From an uncultured Spirochaetia bacterium (lineage in GTDB: Bacteria; Spirochaetota; Spirochaetia; JABEVK01): a DNA stretch of 42,376 nt. Under the pieces are notes generated by a model. It worked only from the letters and a program-made list of their open reading frames with translations, was not told the DNA's origin and searched no databases. The stretch lies in the NCBI GenBank assembly GCA_937960645.1, contig CALGPJ010000006.1, forward strand, positions 210,868-253,243, written 5' to 3'. Positions 1-7,562 of the stretch are shown piece by piece; the first letter of the stretch is position 1; each line of letters opens with the position of its first letter. The position numbers and the translations under genes are program-made.

Positions 1-1
1 C

Positions 2-118
2 CGAATCGAATCGATAGAAGACCTGCTGGACCAGATCAGGCCCCAGCGGCGCTATTTAGGTCCGGGGTATTGGCTTCAGCAAATCAAATCCAGGGCCGAC
101 TCCGATGCAGGAACTTAA
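2..118 (+). CDS. C-terminal end of an unidentified protein (partial)
   Basis: An open frame runs in from the left edge for 38 codons and stops with TAA at 116-118, inside the start of the next gene (14-base overlap). The translated tail, which includes IEDLLDQIRPQRRYLGPGYW, has ordinary composition, and the tight overlap matches gene junctions elsewhere in the window. Too little is present to name the protein. It could also be a chance open frame. Confidence 0.45.
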   Translation, partial: RIESIEDLLDQIRPQRRYLGPGYWLQQIKSRADSDAGT

Positions 119-1751
119 TTTTACCTGCGAGGGAAAATCGTTCACCGCAAAGTTCGGATCGACAGCACTCGAAATCTTTGAAAAAATCATCGGGGAACTT
201 CCCGGTGATGTGATCGGTGTCATGTCCGATTTCCAACTCAAAAGTCTGCGAGAACCCCTGTTCTCCGACGCGGAATTGCGACTTGTTCGTTTGAATTCCA
301 GCATCGGCCACAAAATCTACCGCCGAACCCTATGCTTTCTCCTGAGTAAGGCCCTGCGAGAACTCCGCCCCGGGCTCTTGCTGCGGATCAGCCATTCCCT
401 GGGCGGCGCCTATCTTTTTCGGTTTCAAAACCCCGACGACACGATCGATCCCAAAAGTCTCCAGGAGCGAATCGCAACAATGGTTCGCGAGGACCTCCCC
501 ATTCATTACAAAATCCTTTCGTTTGCCGAAGCCAAAAAACGACTGGAGTCGCTCAACAGTCTGGAACAGGTCTTGCTGATTCGTCAAAAAAACGAGCGCC
601 AGGTTCCGATTTACGAATGTGAGGACTTTTGCGAACTGGCCCAGTTTCCACTTGCGCACCGCACCGGCGTTTTTTCGCTGTTTGAAATCTTGCCCGATGA
701 GGACGGATTGCTCCTGAGATTTCCGGAAAAGGCGTGGCCCCTCCAATTCGGGGAGCTTAGCCGCCAACCCATCCTGAATCAAATTTTCAAAGAGTACCGA
801 GGATGGGCGGACATCATCGGCATCAGCAGTGTCGCACGATTAAATCAAATTGCCGAGACACCCGAAATCCAGGAGATCATTCAAGTCAGTGAAACCTTAC
901 ATGAAAAGAAGCTGGGCGAGCTGGCAGATAAAATCGTCCAAAACCCCGAGGTTCGGCTCGTGCTCGTCTCGGGACCCTCGAGCGCCGGTAAGACCACCTT
1001 CACCAAAAAACTCGCCATCCACCTCCGAACTGTCGGTTTGAAACCCAGGATCATCGGCCTCGACGACTACTTCGTCTCCCGAGAGGAAACCCCCCTGGAT
1101 GAGGAAGGAAAACCCGACTTTGAAAGCTTACGGGCCCTCGATATCGATCTGCTGAACGATCACCTTGTCAAACTCCTCGAGGGCCAGGAGGTCCCGATCC
1201 CCATCTTCGATTTCAAATTGGGGCGCCGCAAAGAACAACGACGACCTTTACGACTCGAAAAAAACGAAATCTTGATGATGGAAGGGATTCATGGACTCAA
1301 CGACGAGCTTACTCCCCTGGTTCCCGCAAAGAACAAGTTCCGGATCTATATCAGTGCCCTGACGCAACTCAGCCTCGATCACCATTTTCGTATCTCTACC
1401 ACCGATAACCGGCTGCTGAGGCGGATGGTTCGCGACTACCAATTCCGCGGTTATTCCGCCCTGCACACCCTCCGAATGTGGGCGAGTGTTCGCCGAGGCG
1501 AGGACAAAAACATCTTCCCGTTTCAAAACACCGCCGATGCCGTTTTCAACAGTGCCCTGGATTACGAACTTTCGGTCCTGAAAAATTATGTGGTACCCCT
1601 TCTGAAGCAGGTACCGCCCGATGACCCCCAATCGACCCACTCGTGCCGGCTTTTGGAATTCCTGGAAAACTTCGTCCCGATACCCAGCCACTATGTTCCC
1701 CCCTACTCGATTTTACGGGAATTCATCGGCCAGTCAGGTTTTCGCTATTGA
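105..1751 (+). CDS. Uridine kinase/phosphoribulokinase-family nucleoside kinase with N-terminal TGS-like domain
   Basis: The 548-residue protein probably phosphorylates a nucleoside or related metabolite in the cytoplasm. Residues 1-60 resemble a TGS domain. Residues 60-200 resemble the accessory domain of threonyl-tRNA synthetase (ISHSLGGAYLF, then LPIHYKILSFAEAKKRL). The P-loop kinase domain begins near residue 285 with GPSSAGKTT, followed by the DDYF stretch typical of uridine kinases and a MMEGIHGLN strand. This TGS plus uridine-kinase architecture is known in Firmicutes, Bacteroidetes, Thermotoga and spirochaetes and is usually annotated simply as nucleoside kinase; the substrate cannot be read from sequence. 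The start ATG overlaps the upstream frame and has no clear Shine-Dalgarno, so translation may be coupled. Its stop lies one base from the stop of the convergent DUF445 gene. Confidence 0.85.
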   Translation: MQELNFTCEGKSFTAKFGSTALEIFEKIIGELPGDVIGVMSDFQLKSLREPLFSDAELRLVRLNSSIGHKIYRRTLCFLLSKALRELRPGLLLRISHSLGGAYLFRFQNPDDTIDPKSLQERIATMVREDLPIHYKILSFAEAKKRLESLNSLEQVLLIRQKNERQVPIYECEDFCELAQFPLAHRTGVFSLFEILPDEDGLLLRFPEKAWPLQFGELSRQPILNQIFKEYRGWADIIGISSVARLNQIAETPEIQEIIQVSETLHEKKLGELADKIVQNPEVRLVLVSGPSSAGKTTFTKKLAIHLRTVGLKPRIIGLDDYFVSREETPLDEEGKPDFESLRALDIDLLNDHLVKLLEGQEVPIPIFDFKLGRRKEQRRPLRLEKNEILMMEGIHGLNDELTPLVPAKNKFRIYISALTQLSLDHHFRISTTDNRLLRRMVRDYQFRGYSALHTLRMWASVRRGEDKNIFPFQNTADAVFNSALDYELSVLKNYVVPLLKQVPPDDPQSTHSCRLLEFLENFVPIPSHYVPPYSILREFIGQSGFRY

Positions 1752-1752
1752 A

Positions 1753-3072
1753 TTACTGAAGCCAGGGCAAGAGAACGCGCCACAACCCTTGCAACAAACC
1801 CAGGGCTGCTCCGAGGATGGCTCCAAAAATGTTGATCCACTTGAATTGTTTTTGCATGATTTGAAGGAGCATGGATTCTACCGTTTCCAGATCCATGTCG
1901 TTGACTCTTTTCTCGAGCATCGCGGGAAGATCCAGGCTCGCGAGAATTTCGGGCAAGGCCTCGGCCCCCCGATCCATCAAGCTGCTGCTCACCCTATCGG
2001 CGAACGATTTGAAAAAATCTTCTTGAATTGACAGCAAGGACCCCAGGGGCTTTTGTGCCCATTCTTTATCGATGATTTTTTCGAGGAGTTCGACAATTTG
2101 ATCTACCAGCCCCTTCTTCCAATTCTGGATTCTTTCGAGTAATTCGTTTTCGGGAATGTTCAAAAAAAGCGCTACTGCTTCGAGGATACTTCGATCACGA
2201 TGATCTTCGATCCAGCTTCGGATGCTTGCGCGCAGAAAGCCCTTCCGTGTTTCCTGGAGAAAAAAGCGCGACAGAACAAGGGCAACTCGGCGCGAAAAAT
2301 CTTTTTGTTCTTCCGGGAGATTAAAGTACGCGACAAAGCGGTCAACCACGATTCGAGAAAGCCCCGGCATGCTTTCCGAAAGCTGTTGATCATAGCCCAG
2401 GGTACGCACGAGGACCCTTTGAAGCGGGTTCATTTCCTCGATGGCCTGATCGAGGAGTCGCTGACCGGTTGTGGTCAATTGGCTCAATACCGGCGGGCTT
2501 CGTACCCAGGACTCCATTTCCTGCTTGAAGAGAGGAAACAAAAGGCCTACCAGCGATTCCACAAAGGGATGGGGGTCCTCCAAAACTTGAGGAATCTGGG
2601 TGTCACTTTCCGAAATTTCCTGCCTTGATTGTTCCGGGAAGAGGGACAAGACTTTGGCGAGGGGCGTCTCCCTGAGCCAATCGACACCCCTATCGAAGGC
2701 ACCTGCCATCAATTCGAAAGTGGGACTGAAGAAATCCCGATACCGATGAGAGATCTGATTCAGGTTCAGAGCGAAAAAATCCCGTAGTCCCTTTTCGATC
2801 TCGAAAGAAAGCCTTTGGTTGATTTCCAAACTTTTTAGATGACTCAGGATCACCTCGGGATTCAACAACTCCCGGCTGACCACCCTGCCCAGGCTTTTGG
2901 CCAATTGATGACGCTGCCTGGGAATCACGCCCGGAGTGAAGGGAATGCGAAAGGGACCGATGCGTTTTTCCTCGAGGGGGCGGAATAGCATTTTGATGGC
3001 AATCGCATTGGTGACATAACCGATCAAGGCCCCCACTGCCACGGGCAGCAGCCACTCAATTAGGGGAAACAC
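1753..3072 (-). CDS. DUF445-family membrane protein
   Basis: A 439-residue protein of the DUF445 (YheB-like) family. An N-terminal membrane segment (roughly residues 5-28, ending GYVTNAIAIKMLF) leads into the diagnostic loop with RPLEEKRIGPFRIPFTPGVIPRQR, then a long soluble region rich in amphipathic helices, and a last hydrophobic segment at the C-terminus (IFGAILGAALGLLQGLW). The family is widespread and has no assigned reaction; some members have been linked to envelope or spore physiology. The start is GTG and overlaps the end of the SH3 lipoprotein gene by 17 bases, so it is the last gene of the omptin - SH3 lipoprotein - DUF445 leftward set. I am sure of the family and claim no function. 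Confidence 0.85.
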   Translation of the reverse strand: MFPLIEWLLPVAVGALIGYVTNAIAIKMLFRPLEEKRIGPFRIPFTPGVIPRQRHQLAKSLGRVVSRELLNPEVILSHLKSLEINQRLSFEIEKGLRDFFALNLNQISHRYRDFFSPTFELMAGAFDRGVDWLRETPLAKVLSLFPEQSRQEISESDTQIPQVLEDPHPFVESLVGLLFPLFKQEMESWVRSPPVLSQLTTTGQRLLDQAIEEMNPLQRVLVRTLGYDQQLSESMPGLSRIVVDRFVAYFNLPEEQKDFSRRVALVLSRFFLQETRKGFLRASIRSWIEDHRDRSILEAVALFLNIPENELLERIQNWKKGLVDQIVELLEKIIDKEWAQKPLGSLLSIQEDFFKSFADRVSSSLMDRGAEALPEILASLDLPAMLEKRVNDMDLETVESMLLQIMQKQFKWINIFGAILGAALGLLQGLWRVLLPWLQ

Positions 3073-3448
3073 CAGTTGTCCTCAGTGCTTGAACCCTTTG
3101 GCGAGCCAGGTAGAGATCTTCGAAAACATCGACCGAGGTGCTGAAGACCCAACCCCGTTGCCCCTGATAATGTACCCGGTACCATCTGCCCACAGAGCCT
3201 CGGAAGACCTCTCGTTTGGGTGACACGGATTCAATATCGATGATGGTGCCTCGATAGAGCACGGTAATCACGCTCGCCTCCTCCGAGGGAGCCGACAACA
3301 CCGATAGAATCGGTACGATAACCACCCCGTAGGTTTCCTTGAGAGATCGTAAAGGAGTTGGTACCAGATCGATAAATCTGGTCGACTCCTCGTTCTGACA
3401 ACTGACGAAAAGGATGAAGCTGAGCAGTACTTCCGGAGGTAGGCGCAT
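3056..3448 (-). CDS. Small SH3-domain lipoprotein
   Basis: A 130-residue predicted lipoprotein. The N-terminus MRLPPEVLLSFILFVSC has a short hydrophobic core ending in Cys-17, which fits a loose spirochaete-type lipobox. Residues about 40-110 form a bacterial SH3-like fold: VVIVPILSVLSAPSEEASVI, then a RGTIIDIES strand, then WYRVHYQGQRGWVFS. Such domains often bind cell-wall peptides. The gene starts 5 bases after the omptin stop, with a purine-rich AGGGG just before the ATG, and its 3' end overlaps the DUF445 start, so the three genes probably share one mRNA. The exact ligand and the lipid modification are inferred. Confidence 0.7.
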   Translation of the reverse strand: MRLPPEVLLSFILFVSCQNEESTRFIDLVPTPLRSLKETYGVVIVPILSVLSAPSEEASVITVLYRGTIIDIESVSPKREVFRGSVGRWYRVHYQGQRGWVFSTSVDVFEDLYLARQRVQALRTTGVSPN

Positions 3449-3453
3449 TGCCC

Positions 3454-4383
3454 CTACTTTAACACAAACCCAAAATCCAGGAAAAGCCCCATGGAATGAT
3501 AGGTGCCGCCGATAACCCCCTGGGCCAGACTGAAGGCTGTACTGCTAGAAGTAGAGCCATTATTGGACATGAGGGAATCGCCCCAGCCGCTCCAAAGCCA
3601 CAGGGCTTCGTAGCCCATGCGCACCAGAACACCCTGGGAAATCTCCCACCCGAGTTTCAAACCGAGTTCCAGCCCCTGGCCAAAGGTTGCTGTATCGTAG
3701 TAAGTCTTACCCGTTAAGATATGGATGTCGCGGGAGTAGTAGAGGACCCAGGGATAAAAACGAAACAAAGCGGAGGCACGGAGATCGGTATTGACCCGGT
3801 ACATCAGCTCCCCTCCCAGAGCCAGACCGTGCCAAACCTGACGAAAATCGATGGTATGTCCATAATAGGTGGTCGTACCGGGAATGTTTTTCTGCCCTTG
3901 CACCGAATTCCATCCTTCCCAGGAACTGAGGAGGTAAAGATAACTCAGAAAAACATCGGTTTTCAGCTGGGGGTTGAAATCCCGTCCCCATCCAATATCG
4001 GTACTGGACCGAAACCATCCGACAAGGAAGCTGGTACTGTCGGAGAAAATATCCGGATCCTCCTTGTCGGAACTAGTGATCCAGTCCCAGTCGGTCATGG
4101 TGGTCGAGCCATAGGGAAAGCCCAGAACCGATTCGACGCGAAGGATGAATCCCAGAGGCAAATCCGCCCGCAAATTCATTCGGATCGTTTGTATGACAGG
4201 CAGGTTCCAGATGAGCAGGCTTAACTTCTCGGGTTGATTGGACTGTTTGTAAACAATTTCTTCGGCCCTACCCCAGTTCAAAGAAGTGCCCAGGTTCCAG
4301 GAAAAAGTGAAATCCTGGGCCTTGACCGACGAGCCCACTGTTAAGAGAAAAAAAACAAAAAATCGCCGTGATTCGTTACTCAA
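3454..4383 (-). CDS. Omptin-family outer-membrane aspartyl protease
   Basis: A 309-residue protein with a signal peptide (RRFFVFFLLTVGSSVKA, cleavage before QDF) and alternating aromatic/hydrophobic strands throughout, as in a 10-stranded barrel. The omptin catalytic pairs are present: D98-W-D100-W (TMTDWDWI) corresponds to Asp83/Asp85 of OmpT, and D219-I-H221 (YYSRDIHI) to Asp210/His212. The separation of 123 residues compares with 129 in OmpT, and mature length is similar. Omptins cut exposed peptides next to basic residues at the cell surface and depend on lipopolysaccharide. No ATG is available: a TTG start with AGGA eight bases upstream is used. It leads a leftward operon with an SH3 lipoprotein and a DUF445 protein. 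Family assignment rests on motifs; substrate is unknown. Confidence 0.75.
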   Translation of the reverse strand: MSNESRRFFVFFLLTVGSSVKAQDFTFSWNLGTSLNWGRAEEIVYKQSNQPEKLSLLIWNLPVIQTIRMNLRADLPLGFILRVESVLGFPYGSTTMTDWDWITSSDKEDPDIFSDSTSFLVGWFRSSTDIGWGRDFNPQLKTDVFLSYLYLLSSWEGWNSVQGQKNIPGTTTYYGHTIDFRQVWHGLALGGELMYRVNTDLRASALFRFYPWVLYYSRDIHILTGKTYYDTATFGQGLELGLKLGWEISQGVLVRMGYEALWLWSGWGDSLMSNNGSTSSSTAFSLAQGVIGGTYHSMGLFLDFGFVLK

Positions 4384-4385
4384 TA

Positions 4386-4415
4386 CTTACATCCTGATTG
4401 AAGTTCCACTATAAT
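4386..4415 (+). promoter_or_regulatory. Promoter of the LysM membrane-protein gene, likely leaderless
   Basis: CTTACA (4386-4391), an 18-base spacer and a perfect TATAAT (4410-4415) lie in the 38-base gap between two divergent genes. Only six bases separate the -10 box from the ATG at 4422, so transcription should begin at or next to the start codon. No Shine-Dalgarno is present. The complementary strand of the same box reads TATAGT and may serve the omptin operon, although no good -35 box is seen on that side. Confidence 0.6.
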
Positions 4416-4421
4416 TCTACC

Positions 4422-5282
4422 ATGAATTCTCGTTTCATCCATTTTGCTCTCCAACGTTGGAAGGAGAAACAACTCTCCCAGGCCGATCTTTCCTTCTGGC
4501 AGGAAATTTTGCAAAATTATCCCGATACCGATCCCTCCCAAATCGTTTTTTTGAGAAATCTTCTTCCCACCAGTGTCGAGGCGGAACAGTGGCTGAAGAA
4601 ATCCTTCCCGGTCGATCCATCCAATTTTTTACAAAGGAATTCTGATGGTGAAATTTGGTTCGACAACAAACAGCTCAGCGGCCCTCTCCTGAATGAATGG
4701 AACGGCAAATTGATTCTTTCAGAGGATGCAAAAATCCACCGACGGTTTTTGAGAAAATCCTACCAGGAAGGCCCTGAATCAAACCTCCCCGCGATTGCGG
4801 CAACCTTGGCGTATTTGGAACTCAACTACCCGATGACCAAAAGGGCCGCCCGATTTCTTACACGATGGAGAAAGGAGCTGGAACAATCCGACTCGCAAAA
4901 ACCCCGAAAGTTCCGTTTTCCATGGCGTCCCCTGGTGCTGGGATTGGCACTGGCAGGATTGGTCATTTTCTTGATCTATGTGATTGCGAATCGCCCTAAA
5001 CTGGAAAACACCGTCGAACAACCGCAGGAAGCGCCCTCAAATCCGCCCCTTCGTGTTCCGCCCGAGTCCGATGTACCGAAAGATCCTGTCGTGACTGTCT
5101 CAAAAAGATCTTACTCGGTAAAAGTCGGCGACGTGCTTTGGAAGATAGCCCAGGACCAACTGGGTTCTGCTGCTCGGTGGCCGGATATTTACCGCTTGAA
5201 CCAATCTCTGCTTCCCAATCCCGATTATCTGTTGCCAGGATGGGAATTGGTGCTACCGGAGATTCAGGGGACATCCCAATAA
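4422..5282 (+). CDS. Membrane-anchored LysM-domain protein
   Basis: A 286-residue protein. The first ~165 residues are soluble, mostly helical and presumably cytoplasmic, with no recognised domain. One transmembrane helix follows (PLVLGLALAGLVIFLIYVIA, about residues 170-190), then a proline-rich linker and a C-terminal LysM module (YSVKVGDVLWKIAQDQLGSA to LLPGWELVLP). The LysM should bind peptidoglycan on the outer side of the inner membrane, so the protein may tie a cytoplasmic activity to the wall. I chose ATG 4422 over an in-frame TTG at 4398 because a TATAAT box sits between them. The 3' end overlaps the convergent HD-GYP gene by 19 bases. Confidence 0.8.
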   Translation: MNSRFIHFALQRWKEKQLSQADLSFWQEILQNYPDTDPSQIVFLRNLLPTSVEAEQWLKKSFPVDPSNFLQRNSDGEIWFDNKQLSGPLLNEWNGKLILSEDAKIHRRFLRKSYQEGPESNLPAIAATLAYLELNYPMTKRAARFLTRWRKELEQSDSQKPRKFRFPWRPLVLGLALAGLVIFLIYVIANRPKLENTVEQPQEAPSNPPLRVPPESDVPKDPVVTVSKRSYSVKVGDVLWKIAQDQLGSAARWPDIYRLNQSLLPNPDYLLPGWELVLPEIQGTSQ

Positions 5283-6970
5283 ATTAGTCGTTCGATTTCA
5301 TCGATGCGCGCCTCCAGCATAACCAGATGCTCGGGATTGAACATGCCGGCATGAATGCGACCGTCTCCCTCGCGCAGGATCTTGATAACCTTGTCCGGAG
5401 GGTAGGCATCCTTGTACGATCTCTTCGAACGCAGGGCATCGTAAACATCGGCCAGGCTGACGATCTGGGCCTCGATAGGAATTTCGTTGCCTTTTAGGCC
5501 GTAGGGGTAACCCGACCCATCCCAGCGCTCATGGTGATAGAGGGCAATTTTCTGGGCCGTGGCAAAAAAGGGATCATCCAGCAACTTACCGGCCAGTAGG
5601 GTATGCGTCTTGACAATTTCGTATTCCTGGGGATCGAGGGTATCGTTCTGTTTGAGCAGATTCGAATCGAGAAAGATCTTTCCGATGTCGTGAAGGATGG
5701 CAAAGGTTTCGATATCCTCGGCAAGTTTCTTATCCAATCCGAACTCCCGAGCGAGGTATCCGGAGAGCAGGGAGACCCGTTTGTTGTGGATGGCAGTGTC
5801 GGCATCGTGCGCTTCCGCCAGGAGAGCCAGCTTTTCGGAGAACCTCAAATAGGCTTGTTTGATCGTTTCCGTATGAACCCGTTGGCGAAGGAAACTGTGG
5901 GCAAGCCGCACAAAGGATTCGAAGATGAGAAGGCTGGAATGGGGGAGCTTTTCGTTCAAGCCGAGATCGAGTTCCAGAGTCACCAAAAGATAGACGTCTT
6001 TTTCTACCTCGGACCACCCCACAAGACTCTGCGGCGACCCATTCCAGGCTTTCTGTACTTGCAGAAAAAACTCAGCGGGCATCGACTTTTGAAAATCGGC
6101 GAGAACATTCCGGATGCTGACCGTTTGATGGTAATTGGGTATCCATTTCGAGCTCAAATTCAGAGAGCGCAAAAACTTGGCATCGTGGCCATAAGCGCTC
6201 ATGAAATGCCACCGCCCTTTTTCAATCATACTGATTGATCCACAGCGGGCCTGATCGACACCGTTTCTGGCGGCATCGAGGAGCTTGTCGAAGAAATTGT
6301 TGGTCTCTGCTACGACACCCTGCCCTAAGTCCCATGCAAGGTTGAGCAGGTTGCGCAACTTATCACTGAGTCGAGAGATTTCCTGATAGCTGAGTTCGAT
6401 GCCGTTGGTGCGTTCCTGAAGCTCCTGATAGGCCAGCCTGAGTTTTTTTTCGTCACTGATGAGACGCAGCTGTTTACCGGCCAAATTCAAAAGGGCTTGA
6501 AACACTTTTTTGGATTCCTCGGGAAAAAAAGGTTTGCGCCTCTTCGGGATGTCGACCGAAAGGACGACTTTGTCGCCATCGGGAAGATAATAAGCACCGA
6601 GAAGGGAGGCAGAAGTTTTCTTGGTCGCCTTCTCGAATATTTTCTGGATATCCGGGGGAAATTGATCCTGGTGGCGTTCTTCAATCGAATTCAGCTCGAT
6701 AATATCGTGTCCGGAAAGATCCCATTCCGCCTTGAGATCGAGATTCAACAGGAGATCCAGCCTGTGTCCCACCGCGGCCACGAATTTCCATTCGTCGTTC
6801 GAGATCAGGCTGACGGTACCATACTCCGCGCGGGGGATGAGGGTGATGACTGTTTCCAGGAGTTGATGATAAAAGGACTCGGGGTGTTCCTCGGCCATGT
6901 CCATGTTGGACAAAAAATCCAACAATGCGAGTTTGGGGTCCCTGATTTCTTTATCTTCCGGTTCGTTCAT
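5264..6970 (-). CDS. HD-GYP cyclic-di-GMP phosphodiesterase with two GAF-like domains
   Basis: A 568-residue cytoplasmic signalling protein. Residues about 25-175 and 205-370 resemble two GAF-type sensor domains, each with a TVSLIS- or GSISMIE-like strand, separated by a coiled-coil linker (ERTNGIELSYQEISRLSDKL). The C-terminal HD-GYP domain (about 386-568) has the HD pair in FAILHDIGKIFLD (H427/D428), the metal-binding HH in YHHERWDG and the signature GSGYPYGLKG, then IVSLADVYDALRSKRSYK. Such enzymes hydrolyse cyclic di-GMP. No GGDEF partner is in the window. The start ATG has no clear Shine-Dalgarno. Confidence 0.9.
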   Translation of the reverse strand: MNEPEDKEIRDPKLALLDFLSNMDMAEEHPESFYHQLLETVITLIPRAEYGTVSLISNDEWKFVAAVGHRLDLLLNLDLKAEWDLSGHDIIELNSIEERHQDQFPPDIQKIFEKATKKTSASLLGAYYLPDGDKVVLSVDIPKRRKPFFPEESKKVFQALLNLAGKQLRLISDEKKLRLAYQELQERTNGIELSYQEISRLSDKLRNLLNLAWDLGQGVVAETNNFFDKLLDAARNGVDQARCGSISMIEKGRWHFMSAYGHDAKFLRSLNLSSKWIPNYHQTVSIRNVLADFQKSMPAEFFLQVQKAWNGSPQSLVGWSEVEKDVYLLVTLELDLGLNEKLPHSSLLIFESFVRLAHSFLRQRVHTETIKQAYLRFSEKLALLAEAHDADTAIHNKRVSLLSGYLAREFGLDKKLAEDIETFAILHDIGKIFLDSNLLKQNDTLDPQEYEIVKTHTLLAGKLLDDPFFATAQKIALYHHERWDGSGYPYGLKGNEIPIEAQIVSLADVYDALRSKRSYKDAYPPDKVIKILREGDGRIHAGMFNPEHLVMLEARIDEIERLIYWDVP

Positions 6971-7052
6971 TTTCAGGTATTTCTCATGGTTTTACTGTTT
7001 ATCTTAGCAAACAATCTTTTTTTTAACAACGTGATCCGGGATTTTTCATGGC

Positions 7053-7081
7053 TTGACAAGGTACGGTTGCCGTGAAATAAT
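7053..7081 (+). promoter_or_regulatory. Strong sigma-70-type promoter of the RRM gene
   Basis: A perfect TTGACA (7053-7058), a 17-base spacer and AATAAT (7076-7081, five of six) predict a start near 7088. That leaves a leader of about 130 bases before the RRM start codon, the longest untranslated leader in this otherwise compact window. Confidence 0.75.
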
Positions 7082-7087
7082 ACTCCT

Positions 7088-7220
7088 GTCCTGTTAGGAT
7101 TAAAGTGACCGGCACTTTAGGTTTGGTTTTCTGCCTTGAACCCTTTGCGTTCGGAGTGTGAAAAAAAACCACCGAAAGGCGGTTGAACAATACCGGGAAA
7201 TCCCGGGAGTGAGGTTGGGA
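7088..7220 (+). promoter_or_regulatory. Structured 5' leader of the RRM gene with three hairpins
   Basis: Three inverted repeats lie between the predicted transcription start and the start codon. The first is TAAAGTG/CACTTTA (7101-7119, 5-base loop). The second is AACCACC/GGCGGTT (7167-7184, GAAA tetraloop, one mismatch). The third is CCGGG/CCCGG (7193-7206), ending four bases before the Shine-Dalgarno GAGG at 7211. The structures are read directly from the sequence; a regulatory role such as thermosensing or autoregulation by the RRM protein is inference. No known riboswitch class was recognised. Confidence 0.5.
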
Positions 7221-7517
7221 ATGTCCAACAAAGTTTACGTCGGTAACATGAGTTACCGAACAAGTGAAGAGGGTTTGAGGAATCTTTTCTCAAATTTTGG
7301 AGAAGTCAACTCCGTTACCGTGATCCATGATCGGGAAACCGGCCGGAGCAAGGGGTTTGGTTTCGTGGAAATGGCCGACAGTGGCGCCGCCCAGGCTGCT
7401 ATCGAGGCCCTCAACGACAAGGACTTCGAAGGCCGGCGCTTGAAGGTGAATCTCGCCCTGCCGAAGGGGGAGAGCGCTCCCAGGCAGCGTTCGTATCGGT
7501 CGCGGGATCAGTACTGA
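7221..7517 (+). CDS. Single-RRM RNA-binding protein
   Basis: A 98-residue protein made of one RNA recognition motif. RNP-2 is VYVGNM (residues 5-10) and RNP-1 is KGFGFVEM (44-51), both with the aromatic residues that stack on RNA bases. A short basic, arginine- and serine-rich tail follows (RQRSYRSRDQY). The start ATG has GAGG six bases upstream; the frame is open further upstream, but that part is leader. Bacterial single-RRM proteins are best known from cyanobacteria, where many are cold-induced, and also occur in spirochaetes. Here the gene stands alone, with its own strong promoter, a structured leader and a clean terminator, which implies high and regulated expression. RNA targets are unknown. 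Confidence 0.92.
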   Translation: MSNKVYVGNMSYRTSEEGLRNLFSNFGEVNSVTVIHDRETGRSKGFGFVEMADSGAAQAAIEALNDKDFEGRRLKVNLALPKGESAPRQRSYRSRDQY

Positions 7518-7536
7518 TCCTCGTATCCCGCCATAT

Positions 7537-7562
7537 AAACCGGCCTCACGGCCGGTTTTTTT
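7537..7562 (+). terminator. Intrinsic terminator after the RRM gene
   Basis: A perfect 9-base stem AAACCGGCC/GGCCGGTTT with a TCAC loop runs into seven T residues (7556-7562), 19 bases after the RRM stop. The stop codon of the convergent gene falls in the end of the T tract, so the two genes share this boundary. Confidence 0.9.

Noticed and set aside
4398-4421. An upstream TTG start for the LysM protein, adding eight residues
   Set aside because: The TATAAT box lies inside this extension, so the mRNA would start after the TTG; the ATG at 4422 fits better.
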